Of a DNA stretch of 45,940 nucleotides, positions 33,483 through 41,893 are shown one piece after another. Numbering within the stretch: the first letter of the stretch is position 1; every line of letters starts with the position of its first letter. The translations under genes were made by a program, and so were the position numbers. The DNA comes from Deltaproteobacteria bacterium (GTDB lineage: Bacteria; Desulfobacterota; Desulfuromonadia; Desulfuromonadales; BM103): contig JAGXHL010000034.1 in the NCBI GenBank assembly GCA_024636215.1, positions 1 through 45,940 of the forward strand, written 5' to 3'. The notes under the pieces were generated by a model. That model searched no databases, was not told the DNA's origin, and was given only the letters and a program-made list of their open reading frames with translations.

Positions 33483-34562
33483 ATGTCCTATTCTCATCGC
33501 CGGCAGAACGCCAGTCATCTTCTAGCCAAGCTGGAGCTTGATGCCCTGGTTTTCTGTAAGCCTGAAAATATTCGCTATTTGTGTGGTTTTACCGGAAGTG
33601 ATGGTGTCCTGATCCTCTTCTCTGATCATCTTGTTTTTCTGACCGATTCGCGCTATACATCACAATCCCATGAAGAAGTGAGCGCCGATCAGATTTGTGA
33701 ATACACAATCAAGCTGGACGGCATTACTGACCAGTTGTCAGCGCATAACGTCAAAAGGATTGGTTTTGAGGCAAACCTGGCTTTCGGTTTTGTTAAAGAC
33801 TTGCAGTCAAAAGGCAACGCTGATTGGCATTGGCAGCATCTCAAGGAGGAATTAGAATCCCTTCGCTTGCATAAGTCTGCTGATGAGATTGATCTTCTGG
33901 CCAAAGCCGCTGAGTTAAATGCCCTCGCTTTTGACGATATTATTGATATGGTCAAACCCGGCGCGCGCGAGAGCGATGTTGCCCTCGCCCTTGAGTTTGC
34001 CTTAAGAAAACGTGGTGCGCAAGAAAAGGCTTTTGATTTTATCGTTGCTTCCGGGCCACGTGGAGCCATGCCTCACGGCGTTGCCAGTAAAAAGTTGATC
34101 GGCGCAAATGAGCTCATCACAATTGATTTCGGTTGTCGTTGGTCCGGCTATCACTCGGATGAAACGATCACCCTGGCAATGGGGTCTGTCTCCGATCAAT
34201 TGAAAACCATGTTTGCCACGGTCCTTGAAGCTCATGACCGGGCACTGCAAGCGATCGCTCCGGGTGTCGAACTGGCAGAACTGGATCGAATTGCCCGTGA
34301 TTATATAAAGAGCCAGGGTTTTGGCGATTACTTTGGTCACGGTCTGGGTCATGGCATTGGCCTGGAGATTCATGAGGCTCCAACGGTCTCGCCGCGCAGT
34401 AAAATGACTGCTGAACCTGGTATGGTGTTCACTGTTGAACCCGGAATCTATCTGCCGAATGTCGGTGGTGTAAGAATAGAAGATACGGTTCTCGTCACTG
34501 ACGTTGGTTATCGAATATTAACAAAAATCCCCAAGGGGTTTGACGATCATCTGTTAAACTGA
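33483..34562 (+). CDS. pepP: Xaa-Pro aminopeptidase, M24 family
   Basis: A 359-residue metallopeptidase with the pita-bread fold in its C-terminal two thirds. The metal ligands lie in ITIDFGCRWSGYHSDETIT, in the DYFGHGLGHGIGLEIHE histidine segment, and in VFTVEPGIYLP and VRIEDTV. The N-terminal third is the creatinase-like domain (FCKPENIRYLCGFTGSDG). It removes N-terminal residues ahead of proline in the cytoplasm. The ribosome site is weak. A position between aroQ and accB is the order I recall in Geobacter relatives. Confidence 0.92.
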   Translation: MSYSHRRQNASHLLAKLELDALVFCKPENIRYLCGFTGSDGVLILFSDHLVFLTDSRYTSQSHEEVSADQICEYTIKLDGITDQLSAHNVKRIGFEANLAFGFVKDLQSKGNADWHWQHLKEELESLRLHKSADEIDLLAKAAELNALAFDDIIDMVKPGARESDVALALEFALRKRGAQEKAFDFIVASGPRGAMPHGVASKKLIGANELITIDFGCRWSGYHSDETITLAMGSVSDQLKTMFATVLEAHDRALQAIAPGVELAELDRIARDYIKSQGFGDYFGHGLGHGIGLEIHEAPTVSPRSKMTAEPGMVFTVEPGIYLPNVGGVRIEDTVLVTDVGYRILTKIPKGFDDHLLN

Positions 34563-34619
34563 CTCAACATATTGGCCGGTGGTTTAGAAACCTGCCGGAG
34601 AACTTAAGGAGGTATATCG

Positions 34620-35081
34620 ATGGAGATTAAAAACCTGAAGTTGTTGATCAAAATGATCACCGACACTGATATCACGGAATTCGAGATGGAAAACGCAGAG
34701 GAAAAAATTCTGATCAAGCGTGGTCCGGACAAGGAGTACGTTCAATTTGCGGCCCCTGCCGCCACTATGGCTCCGGCCGCCGCTTCTGCGCCTGCAGCCG
34801 CTCCGGTTGCTGCTGACGAGGTCGCTGTCGCCGAGGACAAGTACGAAACCATCAATTCACCGATCGTCGGCAGCTTCTATCGTAAGCCAAGTCCTGAAGC
34901 CGATGCTTTCGCCGATGTGGGCGCGATTGTCGAGGCGGGACAGACGGTTTGCCTGGTCGAAGCCATGAAACTTTTTAACGAGATTGAGGCGGAGTTCAAG
35001 TGCAAGATCATTGAAATCCTTAAAGAAGATGCTGCTCCGGTTGAATTTGGTGAGCCGCTCTTCAAGGTGGAACGCCTGTAA
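34620..35081 (+). CDS. accB: Acetyl-CoA carboxylase biotin carboxyl carrier protein
   Basis: A 153-residue BCCP. The N-terminal helix region (MEIKNLKLLIKMITDTDITEFEME) is typical, an Ala/Pro linker follows at residues 44-65, and the biotinyl domain has the target lysine K117 in EAMKLF. The ATG at 34620 has a perfect AAGGAGG site. It passes carboxylated biotin from AccC to the carboxyltransferase in fatty acid synthesis. accC follows after 181 bases. Confidence 0.96.
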   Translation: MEIKNLKLLIKMITDTDITEFEMENAEEKILIKRGPDKEYVQFAAPAATMAPAAASAPAAAPVAADEVAVAEDKYETINSPIVGSFYRKPSPEADAFADVGAIVEAGQTVCLVEAMKLFNEIEAEFKCKIIEILKEDAAPVEFGEPLFKVERL

Positions 35082-35102
35082 CAGCTTGTCGGACACTCCA
35101 TG

Positions 35103-35122
35103 AGCCGGCTGCAAATCCGGCT
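35103..35122 (+). other. Small hairpin in the accB-accC spacer
   Basis: AGCCGG and CCGGCT pair around an 8-base loop shortly after accB. There is no strong T-run, so it may be an mRNA-stabilising or attenuating structure rather than a terminator. The rest of the 181-base spacer shows no gene; AAAGGGAG before 35263 is the accC ribosome site. Confidence 0.4.
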
Positions 35123-35262
35123 GTTTGGCCCATATTTCAGCTCCTTTTGGCTCCACAGCTACGGCTATGAACCTCAAATGAGCTAAAACCTGTTCTCAAA
35201 CATCCAATTTTTCGCTTCGGCCCGAAAAGTCCGACAGGCTGCCAGGCGAAAGGGAGTCACCC

Positions 35263-36600
35263 ATGTTTCGCAAAATCCTGATCGCCAATCGCGGCGAAAT
35301 TGCTCTGCGTATTATTCGCGCCTGCAAGGAACTCGGCATCCTGACCGTTGCCGTGCATTCTGATGTTGATGCCGATGCCTTGCACACCAAGATTGCCGAC
35401 GAAAGTATCTGTATTGGCAGAGGCCCAAGCAGCGAAAGCTACCTGAATATGAAGGCCATTATCAGCGCCGCTGAAGTCACTGACGCTGAGGCTATTCATC
35501 CCGGTTACGGTTTCCTGGCCGAAAATGCCGAATTTGCAGAAATCTGTCAGAACTGCGGTATTGTCTTTATCGGTCCGACGCCCGACAATATCCGGATCAT
35601 GGGTGATAAGATCGCGGGTCGCCAATCCGTAATCAAGGCCGGTGTCCCCATTCTGCCAGGCACCAAGGAAAATGTTCCTACAGCAGAAGAAGCCCAGAAG
35701 ATTGCTGCGGAAATAGGTTACCCGGTGATCGTCAAGGCGACGGCCGGTGGCGGCGGTAAAGGGATGAAGGTTGTTCATTCGCCGGCTTCCCTGCCGAACC
35801 AGTACGCCATGGCTCGTGCTGAGGCGCAGGCTTCTTTTGGTAACTCTGATGTTTACATCGAAAAGTTTTGTGAAAACCCCCGCCACGTCGAAGTTCAGAT
35901 CCTGGCGGACAACCACGGTAACGTCATACATCTTGGCGAACGGGATTGCTCCATCCAGAGACGCCATCAGAAGCTGATCGAGGAGGCTCCGTGCCCGGTT
36001 ATCACCGAGGCCCAGCGCCAGGAACTCTGTGCCTGCGCCGTCAACGCGGCTAAATCGATCGGTTACACCAGCGCCGGGACCATGGAGTTTCTGCTCGACG
36101 CACAGGGCAACTTCTTTTTTATGGAGATGAATACCCGCGTGCAGGTCGAACACCCCGTTTCCGAGATGATCACCGGCGTTGATATTATCAAGGAGCAGAT
36201 CCGTGCAGCCAACGGTGAAACTCTGCGCTACAAACAGGAAGACATCAAGATCAATGGCCACTCCATCGAATGCCGCATCAATGCCGAGGACCCGGTCAAG
36301 TTTACCCCCTGCCCGGGCAAGATCGATGGTTATCATCCTCCCGGCGGCCTGGGGGTGCGTATCGACAGTGCCGTGTACGACCAGTACGTTGTCCTGCCCC
36401 ATTATGATTCGATGATCGCCAAGCTGATCGTTCATGCTGACACGCGCGAAGAAGCGATCAAGCGTATGGCCCGTTCCCTTGATGAGTTTATTATTGGCGG
36501 GATCAAAACAACCATCCCGTTCCATCAGCGCATCATGAATAACAAGGACTTCATAGAGGGCAACATCGACACCGGCTTCATCGAGCGTTTAAAGCTTTAA
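35263..36600 (+). CDS. accC: Acetyl-CoA carboxylase, biotin carboxylase subunit
   Basis: A 445-residue ATP-grasp enzyme that carboxylates biotin on AccB. The N terminus [20 protein letters not shown] is characteristic, the glycine-rich ATP loop is GGGGKGMK, and [18 protein letters not shown] and [20 protein letters not shown] contain the catalytic residues. The length is normal. It is read in the same direction as accB and ends in a strong terminator at 36605. A long open frame on the opposite strand is only a compositional shadow. Confidence 0.97.
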   Translation: MFRKILIANRGEIALRIIRACKELGILTVAVHSDVDADALHTKIADESICIGRGPSSESYLNMKAIISAAEVTDAEAIHPGYGFLAENAEFAEICQNCGIVFIGPTPDNIRIMGDKIAGRQSVIKAGVPILPGTKENVPTAEEAQKIAAEIGYPVIVKATAGGGGKGMKVVHSPASLPNQYAMARAEAQASFGNSDVYIEKFCENPRHVEVQILADNHGNVIHLGERDCSIQRRHQKLIEEAPCPVITEAQRQELCACAVNAAKSIGYTSAGTMEFLLDAQGNFFFMEMNTRVQVEHPVSEMITGVDIIKEQIRAANGETLRYKQEDIKINGHSIECRINAEDPVKFTPCPGKIDGYHPPGGLGVRIDSAVYDQYVVLPHYDSMIAKLIVHADTREEAIKRMARSLDEFIIGGIKTTIPFHQRIMNNKDFIEGNIDTGFIERLKL

Positions 36601-36604
36601 CGAT

Positions 36605-36633
36605 AAGGCCAGGTTCTCCTGGCCTTTATTTTT
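36605..36633 (+). terminator. Rho-independent terminator after accC
   Basis: A perfect 9-bp stem AAGGCCAGG (36605-36613) with CCTGGCCTT (36618-36626) and loop TTCT is followed by TATTTTT. It begins four bases past the accC stop and closes the aro-acc gene run. Confidence 0.9.
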
Positions 36634-36650
36634 GGCGGGTGCTGTCAATC

Positions 36651-37460
36651 ATGCAGATGTGGCGTTTGATCAACTCCGGTGAACAGAGCGGTGCCATGAA
36701 TATGGCCCTGGACGAAGCCCTGCTGCATGCTGTCGCCGGCGGTCAATCTCTGCCGATACTGCGCTTCTATCGCTGGCGGCCCGCAACGGTGACGCTGGGT
36801 TATGCCCAGTCGGTTCACACGGATATCGATCTGGATGTCTGTGCAGAGGCCGGCCTGGACGTTGTCCGCAGATCCACCGGTGGCCGGGCTGTTCTGCATG
36901 CTGAAGAAGTGACTTATGCCGTCATGGCCCCGCTTAACACGGGAATGTTTGGTGGCTCTGTCCTGGAATGTTACCGGGTTATCTCCAGCGTGCTGCAAAA
37001 AACCTTGTTGCAACTTGGCCTGGCTGCTGAGCTGGTCCCCGGTAAAGCGCGCGGCGGACATCAGAATGCTATGAAAGCTGTTTGTTTCTCAGCACCTTCG
37101 CAGTATGAACTGGTGATTGAGGGGCGCAAGGTTGCCGGCAGTGCACAGAAACGCCACGGTCGGGCCTTTCTTCAGCATGGTTCCCTACCCCTGGAGATGG
37201 ATCTTGAGCTGCTCGGCAAAGCCCTCAAGATCGATGTAAATCAAGCATCCTCAGACTCTTTACAGAGTGTTGGCTGGTTGAATCGGTGGCGTGAAAAAAA
37301 ACTCACTATTGACGAAGTTGAGAAGGTGCTTGCCGTGGAATTTTCCAGGCAATTGCAAATTGCATGGGAGCTTTCCGAGCCTACTGCTTGCGAACTTCAG
37401 GAAGCTGAAATCCTGTGCAGCGAAAAGTTTGCTTGTCGGGAATGGAATCTCAAACGTTAA
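36651..37460 (+). CDS. Lipoate-protein ligase/octanoyltransferase family protein (LipM-like)
   Basis: A 269-residue member of the biotin/lipoate ligase fold. RRSTGGRAVLHAEEVTYAV is the lipoyl-binding core, and AVCFSAPSQYELVIEGRKVAGSAQKR carries C145 and the lysine of the GRKVAGSAQ motif. The cysteine in CF-x2-PS-x-YEL matches LipM-type octanoyltransferases, which move octanoate from ACP to GcvH. LplA-type ligation of free lipoate remains possible. The start is uncertain: ATG 36651 is used, but GTG 36639 and ATG 36657 are in frame and none has a well-placed ribosome site. Confidence 0.83.
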   Translation: MQMWRLINSGEQSGAMNMALDEALLHAVAGGQSLPILRFYRWRPATVTLGYAQSVHTDIDLDVCAEAGLDVVRRSTGGRAVLHAEEVTYAVMAPLNTGMFGGSVLECYRVISSVLQKTLLQLGLAAELVPGKARGGHQNAMKAVCFSAPSQYELVIEGRKVAGSAQKRHGRAFLQHGSLPLEMDLELLGKALKIDVNQASSDSLQSVGWLNRWREKKLTIDEVEKVLAVEFSRQLQIAWELSEPTACELQEAEILCSEKFACREWNLKR

Positions 37461-37482
37461 CTGTTGTTTGGCCCTGGTGTTT

Positions 37483-37506
37483 GGCCATTGAACCGGTTGT
37501 TCGGCC
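37483..37506. promoter_or_regulatory. Imperfect 24-bp palindrome and TGTTTGGCC repeats upstream of a secreted-protein gene
   Basis: GGCC-attg-AACC and GGTT-gttc-GGCC form a dyad centred on AACCGGTT. Around it TTTGGCC, TTTGGCC and TTCGGCC recur three times from 37468 to 37506. The element lies 58 bases before the next start codon and could be an operator; no regulator is assigned. Confidence 0.4.
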
Positions 37507-37563
37507 ATGCTAACATGCGCCATCGATTAAGGATGGACGATTAAAGCTTTCATGGAGGTGGGT

Positions 37564-37974
37564 ATGAAACGCGGATTTATTCTACTTTTACTGATGGTAA
37601 TAGCAGTGCCCTGCATGGGTATGGATGGTCTGGGTGGCCATCCTGAAGGGACCGTCCCGGAGACGGATGTTCGTATCCACGCCTCCCTCAAGGATCGTGA
37701 CGGCTTAACGACCAGTCTCAATCAGTTCTCCATGAATGGCAAAACCTTTCTGGACACTTTGCGCGGCCAGGGCCAGTTGACGATCCCTTTTCAGCAGATC
37801 GACACGGTAACTTTCACGGAAATCAGAGACGAAGAGCTCAAGGTTGATGTTCAACTGAAATCCGGCACTGTGATGACTCTGGCAATTGTAGCTGATGCCG
37901 AGTTTTTCGGTTCCACCGGCTATGGGGCTTTTCAAATCAAAGCCAAAGATGTCTACTCGATTGATTTTCAATGA
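37564..37974 (+). CDS. Secreted hypothetical protein
   Basis: A 136-residue protein I do not recognise. It starts with a clear signal peptide (KRGFILLLLMVIAVPCMGMDG, cut around residue 20-22), so it should be periplasmic or exported. The mature part is mainly predicted beta-strand, with alternating polar and hydrophobic residues in TIPFQQIDTVTFTEI and KSGTVMTLAIVADAEFFGSTGYGAFQI. The ATG at 37564 has GGAGG upstream. A hairpin terminator follows. The neighbours (lipoyl ligase, mqnA) give no functional clue. Confidence 0.75.
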   Translation: MKRGFILLLLMVIAVPCMGMDGLGGHPEGTVPETDVRIHASLKDRDGLTTSLNQFSMNGKTFLDTLRGQGQLTIPFQQIDTVTFTEIRDEELKVDVQLKSGTVMTLAIVADAEFFGSTGYGAFQIKAKDVYSIDFQ

Positions 37975-37999
37975 TCAATCTTGATTTATAACTTTTCTG

Positions 38000-38030
38000 A
38001 TGCGGGGATAACTCTCCGCATTTAGTTTGT
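38000..38030 (+). terminator. Probable rho-independent terminator
   Basis: ATGCGGGG (38000-38007) and CTCCGCAT (38014-38021) pair over 8 bp with one G-T wobble around a 6-base loop, and TTAGTTTGT follows. It lies 25 bases after the stop of the secreted hypothetical protein. Confidence 0.6.
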
Positions 38031-38085
38031 CCACAGACGGCATTTTGTTTGCTCTCGGACTTGAGGGCCGTATGAGGTTCTGACC

Positions 38086-38907
38086 TTGCGAATCGGGCGC
38101 ATTGCCTATCTGAATGTAGCACCCTACTTCTACTGCCTGCGGCAGGCGGGCTTTAGCGGAGAAATCTTGGCCGGAGTGCCCTCCGAGCTGAACGCCATGC
38201 TGGCTGCCGGCACTATCGATGCTTGTCCTTCATCCTCTTACGAATACGGGCAGAACGCCGACAACTATCTTCTTCTCCCCGGGCACTCCATCAGCAGCGT
38301 TGGGCCCGTGCATAGCGTCCTGCTCTTCACCCGGGGCCCCCTGGCAACGCTTGCCGGCACGGAAGTTGCCATTACCGGTGAATCGGCAACCTCAATCAAC
38401 CTGCTGAAAATACTTCTGAAAGAGTTCTGTGCTATCGATGATGTCTCCTATGTTGTTCCCCCTGGAGAAGTTGAAACTTTGATGACTGAGGGGCGAAGCG
38501 CTCTTTTGATTGGTGATCGGGCACTGGCTGCGGCAAAAACTTGCCCTGAGGGTTTCCAGGTCACCGACCTCGGCGCTCTCTGGTATCATTTCACAGGCTT
38601 GCCTTTTGTCTTTGCCCTCTGGATCTTGAGGCGGGATGCTGCCGCAAAGTATCCTGAAGAGCTGCAGGTGTTATCTCTGCAACTGCAGGCTTCACGGCAG
38701 AGCGCTTTTGAAAAGCTGTCTGAAATGGCCCAGGATCTCTCCGGACAATCACTGTTCTCTGCGGCTCAGTTGGAGGCTTATTGGCGAGGGATGTCTTACG
38801 ACTTGACAGAAGGCCACCTCGAAGGTTTAAGACTCTACTTTACTCTCTGCTACAAGCATGGCCTGCTTGAAAAAATTCCCGATTTTCATTTCTTTGACGA
38901 GAGATAA
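38086..38907 (+). CDS. mqnA: Chorismate dehydratase, futalosine menaquinone pathway
   Basis: A 273-residue protein of the MqnA/MqnD periplasmic-binding-like fold. [14 protein letters not shown] at the N terminus, the segment [22 protein letters not shown] and the TGESATSIN ligand loop are typical of MqnA, which converts chorismate to 3-enolpyruvyl-benzoate, the entry to the futalosine route. The start is TTG at 38086, with GAGG nine bases ahead. Its 3' end overlaps that of the Nudix gene on the other strand by 22 bases. Chorismate made through aroKBQ nearby feeds this step. Confidence 0.9.
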   Translation: MRIGRIAYLNVAPYFYCLRQAGFSGEILAGVPSELNAMLAAGTIDACPSSSYEYGQNADNYLLLPGHSISSVGPVHSVLLFTRGPLATLAGTEVAITGESATSINLLKILLKEFCAIDDVSYVVPPGEVETLMTEGRSALLIGDRALAAAKTCPEGFQVTDLGALWYHFTGLPFVFALWILRRDAAAKYPEELQVLSLQLQASRQSAFEKLSEMAQDLSGQSLFSAAQLEAYWRGMSYDLTEGHLEGLRLYFTLCYKHGLLEKIPDFHFFDER

Positions 38908-39323
38908 TCCTGCAGAATAGTCGCATGGTCAAAGCACAGTGGTGTTGGAAGTCGGTCCGGAGCAAACAGTTTGAGATGTTTGGCGTCGTCTCCGGCAGTC
39001 GGCTTGCCCTGGGCCTCTGCAGTGAAAACCATTGAAATATTGTGTTGTCGAGGGTCACGGTGCGGATCTGAATAGGCACGAAACTGTCGAAGCTTCTCAA
39101 GCGTAAGCCCGGTTTCTTCCCGTGCTTCACGAATTGCGGCGGCTTCGAGTGTCTCGCCATAGTCAACAAAACCGCCTGGCAGGGCCCAACCAAGAGGCGG
39201 GTTACTTCGCTCAATGAGGAGAATCTGTCCCTCAATTTCAATGATGATATCGACGGTAGGGAATGGATTGCGATACCGTTGACTCTGTTTTTCACAATGC
39301 GGGCAGGTAAAAGTGTCCTGCAT
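38886..39323 (-). CDS. Nudix hydrolase
   Basis: A 145-residue Nudix protein. The box reads [23 protein letters not shown], giving the G-x5-E-x7-REUxEExGU pattern with all metal-binding glutamates. An N-terminal CPHCEKQ and a nearby basic stretch may form half of a zinc knuckle. The ATG at 39323 has GGAGG six bases upstream on the minus strand; a longer frame to 39344 lacks one. The substrate, probably a nucleoside diphosphate derivative such as ADP-ribose or a mutagenic dNTP, cannot be set from sequence. It is convergent with mqnA. Confidence 0.92.
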   Translation of the reverse strand: MQDTFTCPHCEKQSQRYRNPFPTVDIIIEIEGQILLIERSNPPLGWALPGGFVDYGETLEAAAIREAREETGLTLEKLRQFRAYSDPHRDPRQHNISMVFTAEAQGKPTAGDDAKHLKLFAPDRLPTPLCFDHATILQDYLSSKK

Positions 39324-39385
39324 AAAAACCTCCGGTTGACACATAGCTCAATCTTGCATTAATAATAGCGAACTTTTCACAGTTT

Positions 39386-39472
39386 GCCCGGGTGGCGGAA
39401 CTGGTAGACGCAAGGGACTTAAAATCCCTCGGGAGCAATCCTGTACGAGTTCGATTCTCGTCCCGGGTACCA
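39386..39472 (+). tRNA. tRNA-Leu (anticodon UAA)
   Basis: An 87-base tRNA with acceptor arms GCCCGGG and CCCGGGT, a D-loop with GGTAGACGC, an anticodon stem GGGAC/ATCCC holding TAA, a long variable arm as expected for leucine, a TTCGATT T-loop, and an encoded CCA end. It is the landing site next to the recombinase gene, so its 3' half is the probable attachment site of the downstream island. Confidence 0.95.
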
Positions 39473-39526
39473 GCTAAGTAGGCTATTTTACAACGTTTTT
39501 GTTGTTTGTGGCCAACAAATTGAGAG

Positions 39527-39547
39527 ATTTCTCGCAAATTTCTCGCA
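39527..39547. repeat. Tandem ATTTCTCGCA repeats, candidate integrase arm sites
   Basis: ATTTCTCGCA occurs at 39527-39536 and again at 39538-39547, spaced by 11 bp, about one helical turn. The location just inside the tRNA-proximal end of the island fits arm-type binding sites for the Arm-DNA-binding domain of the recombinase. Function is inferred from position only. Confidence 0.45.
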
Positions 39548-39550
39548 GAG

Positions 39551-39586
39551 CGGCCCTTCCAGAAGATTCTGGAGGGGCCGTTTCTG
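39551..39586 (+). terminator. Rho-independent terminator downstream of tRNA-Leu
   Basis: CGGCCCTTCCAGAA (39551-39564) pairs with TTCTGGAGGGGCCG (39567-39580) over a long stem with one G-T wobble (the loop must take up a few central bases), followed by TTTCTGT. It could end the tRNA transcript. Confidence 0.7.
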
Positions 39587-39613
39587 TACTGCATGACCGT
39601 CGTATGAATGGCG

Positions 39614-40387
39614 TTACTTTCCAAAGTCCTCACCCATGAATAGTCGAATTTTTTCGACATCCTTCTGAAGATCCTTCTTCCACTTACCGTAACGCTCGTA
39701 AATCATTTCTTTCGACCCATGCCCCATCAGGTCAACAATAAGGTCTGGGATTACACCGATAGCCAATGACCAGGCCGCAAATGAGTGGCGGGTGCTGTAA
39801 GGGCGCATATAATCAAGACCAGCTCGTTTAATTGCAGACTCCCAGTTGTCCCGGAACCGGTTGCAGTCAAAATGCAAACCTGTTGCTGTCCTGAACAGGT
39901 ATTCATCCTGTGCCGTTCTCGCCGCTTCCTCAAGACATTTACTAATGGGTTCTGTCATAGGAATCGCTCGCGGCCTGTAGATGGTCTTACCTTTATCAGA
40001 TGGCTCACAGCCTCGAGCTATGAAATTCACGACCATCAGCGAGTCCTCATTGATGTCTTGTTTCCTCAGCCCAGCAATCTCGCTTGCAGACATGCCTGTC
40101 AGAAACATCAATCGTGTAACATTTGCATAACGCTTGTTGATGTTGTCGATTATCTTCATTGCGTCATCAATCCTCCAGACAGGGATGTTTGGTTTGATCC
40201 CTTTCGGAAGACGTTTTGGGGGCGCTGAAGGCATGAAGTCAGCTTTCTCCCTGAATGGGTCGCGAAGTTGCAAATTGTACTCGTCACATGCTGAGTTCCA
40301 AATTTTTTGCAGCACTGTCATTGTGTCGCAAATTGTTTGACGTCCCAATGATTTTTTCAGGTTCATTTTCGTTCCATCAGTGTTCAT
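39614..40387 (-). CDS. Tyrosine recombinase, catalytic half (split from N-terminal half)
   Basis: A 257-residue catalytic domain of a phage-type integrase. The box I segment reads TGMSASEIAGL, where the catalytic arginine usual after TGM is serine (S100). Box II is PYSTRHSFAAW, with R200 and H201, then LMGHGSKEMIYERYGKW with the histidine and the nucleophilic tyrosine (probably Y233). Its ATG (40387) lies one base after the stop of the upstream half, with AAGGAG correctly placed inside that gene. So it can be translated as a separate protein or reflect a frameshift. Loss of the box I arginine suggests weak or no recombination. Confidence 0.85.
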   Translation of the reverse strand: MNTDGTKMNLKKSLGRQTICDTMTVLQKIWNSACDEYNLQLRDPFREKADFMPSAPPKRLPKGIKPNIPVWRIDDAMKIIDNINKRYANVTRLMFLTGMSASEIAGLRKQDINEDSLMVVNFIARGCEPSDKGKTIYRPRAIPMTEPISKCLEEAARTAQDEYLFRTATGLHFDCNRFRDNWESAIKRAGLDYMRPYSTRHSFAAWSLAIGVIPDLIVDLMGHGSKEMIYERYGKWKKDLQKDVEKIRLFMGEDFGK

Positions 40388-40388
40388 G

Positions 40389-40886
40389 TTATTTCTTCTC
40401 CTTGTTAGGGGTTCTGCCTGCGAGGTGGCCAATGAAATTTGCAACCGCAGTGCTGTTAAAATCACCAAGAGTCATTCCCTCGAAAAACGGCAAAATACGA
40501 CTCCTGATCTTGGACCTGTATGCTTTCTTCTTGTGCCCAGACTTAAAATTCGGGATGACATCATCACGGTACTTCTCAATAACCTGGCGCATCGTGATCA
40601 TATGAGGGGCATCTTTTACGGCTCTGCCCTCGAGCCGAGAGAATAAGGCCTTCTTTTCAGGCTTGTCGCCAGGGAACGCCTTTGCATATTCGAAATCGTT
40701 GTTGAGTATCTTGTCGATTTGCCTGTCGAGCCAAATCTCCCATTTGTCTCGGTTCGCAGGTATATCTAATTCCTTCGTTGGATACTCAACGCGTTGGCCC
40801 AGATACTGGAACTGGATGTAGAGTTTTCTGCCCTTGTTGTAAACACGACCGCGTTTATGTCTTCGGGTGTACTTCTGTTTAGCCAT
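40389..40886 (-). CDS. Tyrosine recombinase, N-terminal DNA-binding half
   Basis: A 165-residue protein. Residues 1-60 (GRVYNKGRKLYIQFQYLGQRVEYPTKELD) match the DUF3596 arm-type DNA-binding domain of phage integrases. Residues 95-160 (MRQVIEKYRDDVIPNFKSGHKK to VANFIGHLAGRTPNK) look like the helical core-binding SAM-like domain. It ends at a TAA in a purine-rich stretch, and the catalytic half follows in the -1 frame. The start has AAGGAGG. The gene lies nine bases after the wHTH gene, so they form an operon. Confidence 0.85.
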   Translation of the reverse strand: MAKQKYTRRHKRGRVYNKGRKLYIQFQYLGQRVEYPTKELDIPANRDKWEIWLDRQIDKILNNDFEYAKAFPGDKPEKKALFSRLEGRAVKDAPHMITMRQVIEKYRDDVIPNFKSGHKKKAYRSKIRSRILPFFEGMTLGDFNSTAVANFIGHLAGRTPNKEKK

Positions 40887-40895
40887 ATGGCCTCC

Positions 40896-41315
40896 TTAAT
40901 AGGTTTCGTCTATTCCACTTTGAGAGTTTTGTGGATCGTTTTTGTCTGTAGTTAATAGTTCCTTATGTCCTTCATTCACTGCCTTCACGAGCTTTGTTGC
41001 AAAGTCTGGAAAATATCGAACCGTGCTCCCGTCTTGCCAGTAATGAACTCCATTGATCAAAGCGCCATTGTCTTTAAGCTCCTGGAGTTTTGTTCTCGAG
41101 ATTTTCAGAATGCTTTTTGCTTCATTTGGCACTAGAAAATGCCCATGGCAAGATTGCATATTCTGGCATTCTTTCAGAACATCTCGAATTTCTATGGCAG
41201 TGACCAGAAGTCTTGATAGGATTTCAAGCGCCTTAATGGTCGCTCTGACAACAAATACGGGGCCGCTTGCGTCAGTCGACAAACTTTCAGTTTTGTATTC
41301 CTCAAGGTTTTGCAA
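40896..41315 (-). CDS. Small winged-HTH protein, possible excisionase/regulator
   Basis: A 139-residue protein. The centre has FLVPNEAKSILKISRTKLQELKDNGALINGVHYW followed by STVRYFPDF, which resembles the HTH_17/MerR-like winged helix used by excisionases and by small phage regulators. An N-terminal helical part of 50 residues precedes it. The start is TTG at 41315, with GAGGG six bases upstream. It sits directly upstream of the recombinase halves, the common place for such a gene. No closer assignment is possible. Confidence 0.65.
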   Translation of the reverse strand: MQNLEEYKTESLSTDASGPVFVVRATIKALEILSRLLVTAIEIRDVLKECQNMQSCHGHFLVPNEAKSILKISRTKLQELKDNGALINGVHYWQDGSTVRYFPDFATKLVKAVNEGHKELLTTDKNDPQNSQSGIDETY

Positions 41316-41359
41316 GGTTCGCCCTCATGTTCTTCTAGCGTTTGTTCCGCAAATCTTTT

Positions 41360-41893
41360 TTACAGTGTGATAATCGGTTTCGTCTCTTTGACGATTGCCA
41401 GAAACAATGCTTCATCCATACGATGAACAAGGCGCATGTCGTAATCGTCAAGAGGCGAGTGCAGGCATATTTCATGAATTGACTCGTTATTATCGTCAGT
41501 CTTGTCCTTGTGCCATCTTCCTCTGCGAAACCACCACCCCTTGTCAGTGCGACCGACCATGACGATGCTCTGACCTCCACCACCGAGGTCTGATGGCAAG
41601 CAGAGAATGTGCGTGTTATCACCAATGCCACTCTGTGCTACAGGGTCTTTCTCTGATTGGTGGTAAAACGACACCTCAACATTTTTTTTCTTACTCTTCC
41701 AGGCAGCAAAAGATTTAACGTCTGAAATCGCATTGCCGCTCATTAGGTAGTGTCTTATGCCAGTGATTCTTGCGCCTGCCAGTTTGAGCTCATCGGACAC
41801 TCTGCAACTGGTACACAATGTGTTCCACGAGGCTGCTGAAATTGTCTTTTCCTTACAATTGCTGCATTTACTGACTTCTTTGTAAGCTGCCAT
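41360..41893 (-). CDS. Hypothetical protein with N-terminal zinc-ribbon-like cysteine pairs
   Basis: A 177-residue protein I do not recognise. CSNCKEKT at residues 10-17 and CTSC about 17 residues later give two CxxC pairs likely to bind zinc. The rest has a mixed alpha/beta look, with HILCLPSDLGGGGQSIVMVGRTDKGWWFRRGRWHKD in the middle. The ATG at 41893 has AAGGA upstream; a longer frame to 42001 would add a segment without a ribosome site. It lies between the recombinase operon and another cysteine-pair protein, in the cargo part of the island. No defence or phage function is evident. Confidence 0.7.
   Translation of the reverse strand: MAAYKEVSKCSNCKEKTISAASWNTLCTSCRVSDELKLAGARITGIRHYLMSGNAISDVKSFAAWKSKKKNVEVSFYHQSEKDPVAQSGIGDNTHILCLPSDLGGGGQSIVMVGRTDKGWWFRRGRWHKDKTDDNNESIHEICLHSPLDDYDMRLVHRMDEALFLAIVKETKPIITL

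Noticed and set aside
35257..36525. 422-residue open frame on the minus strand
   Set aside because: It mirrors accC exactly and shows no family motifs.
40375..40410. Programmed -1 frameshift joining the recombinase halves
   Set aside because: No canonical slippery heptamer is present; a ribosome site and ATG favour reinitiation or a simple indel instead.
39785..40646. Overlapping plus-strand frames at the recombinase
   Set aside because: They are antisense to the integrase halves, which have recognisable domains.
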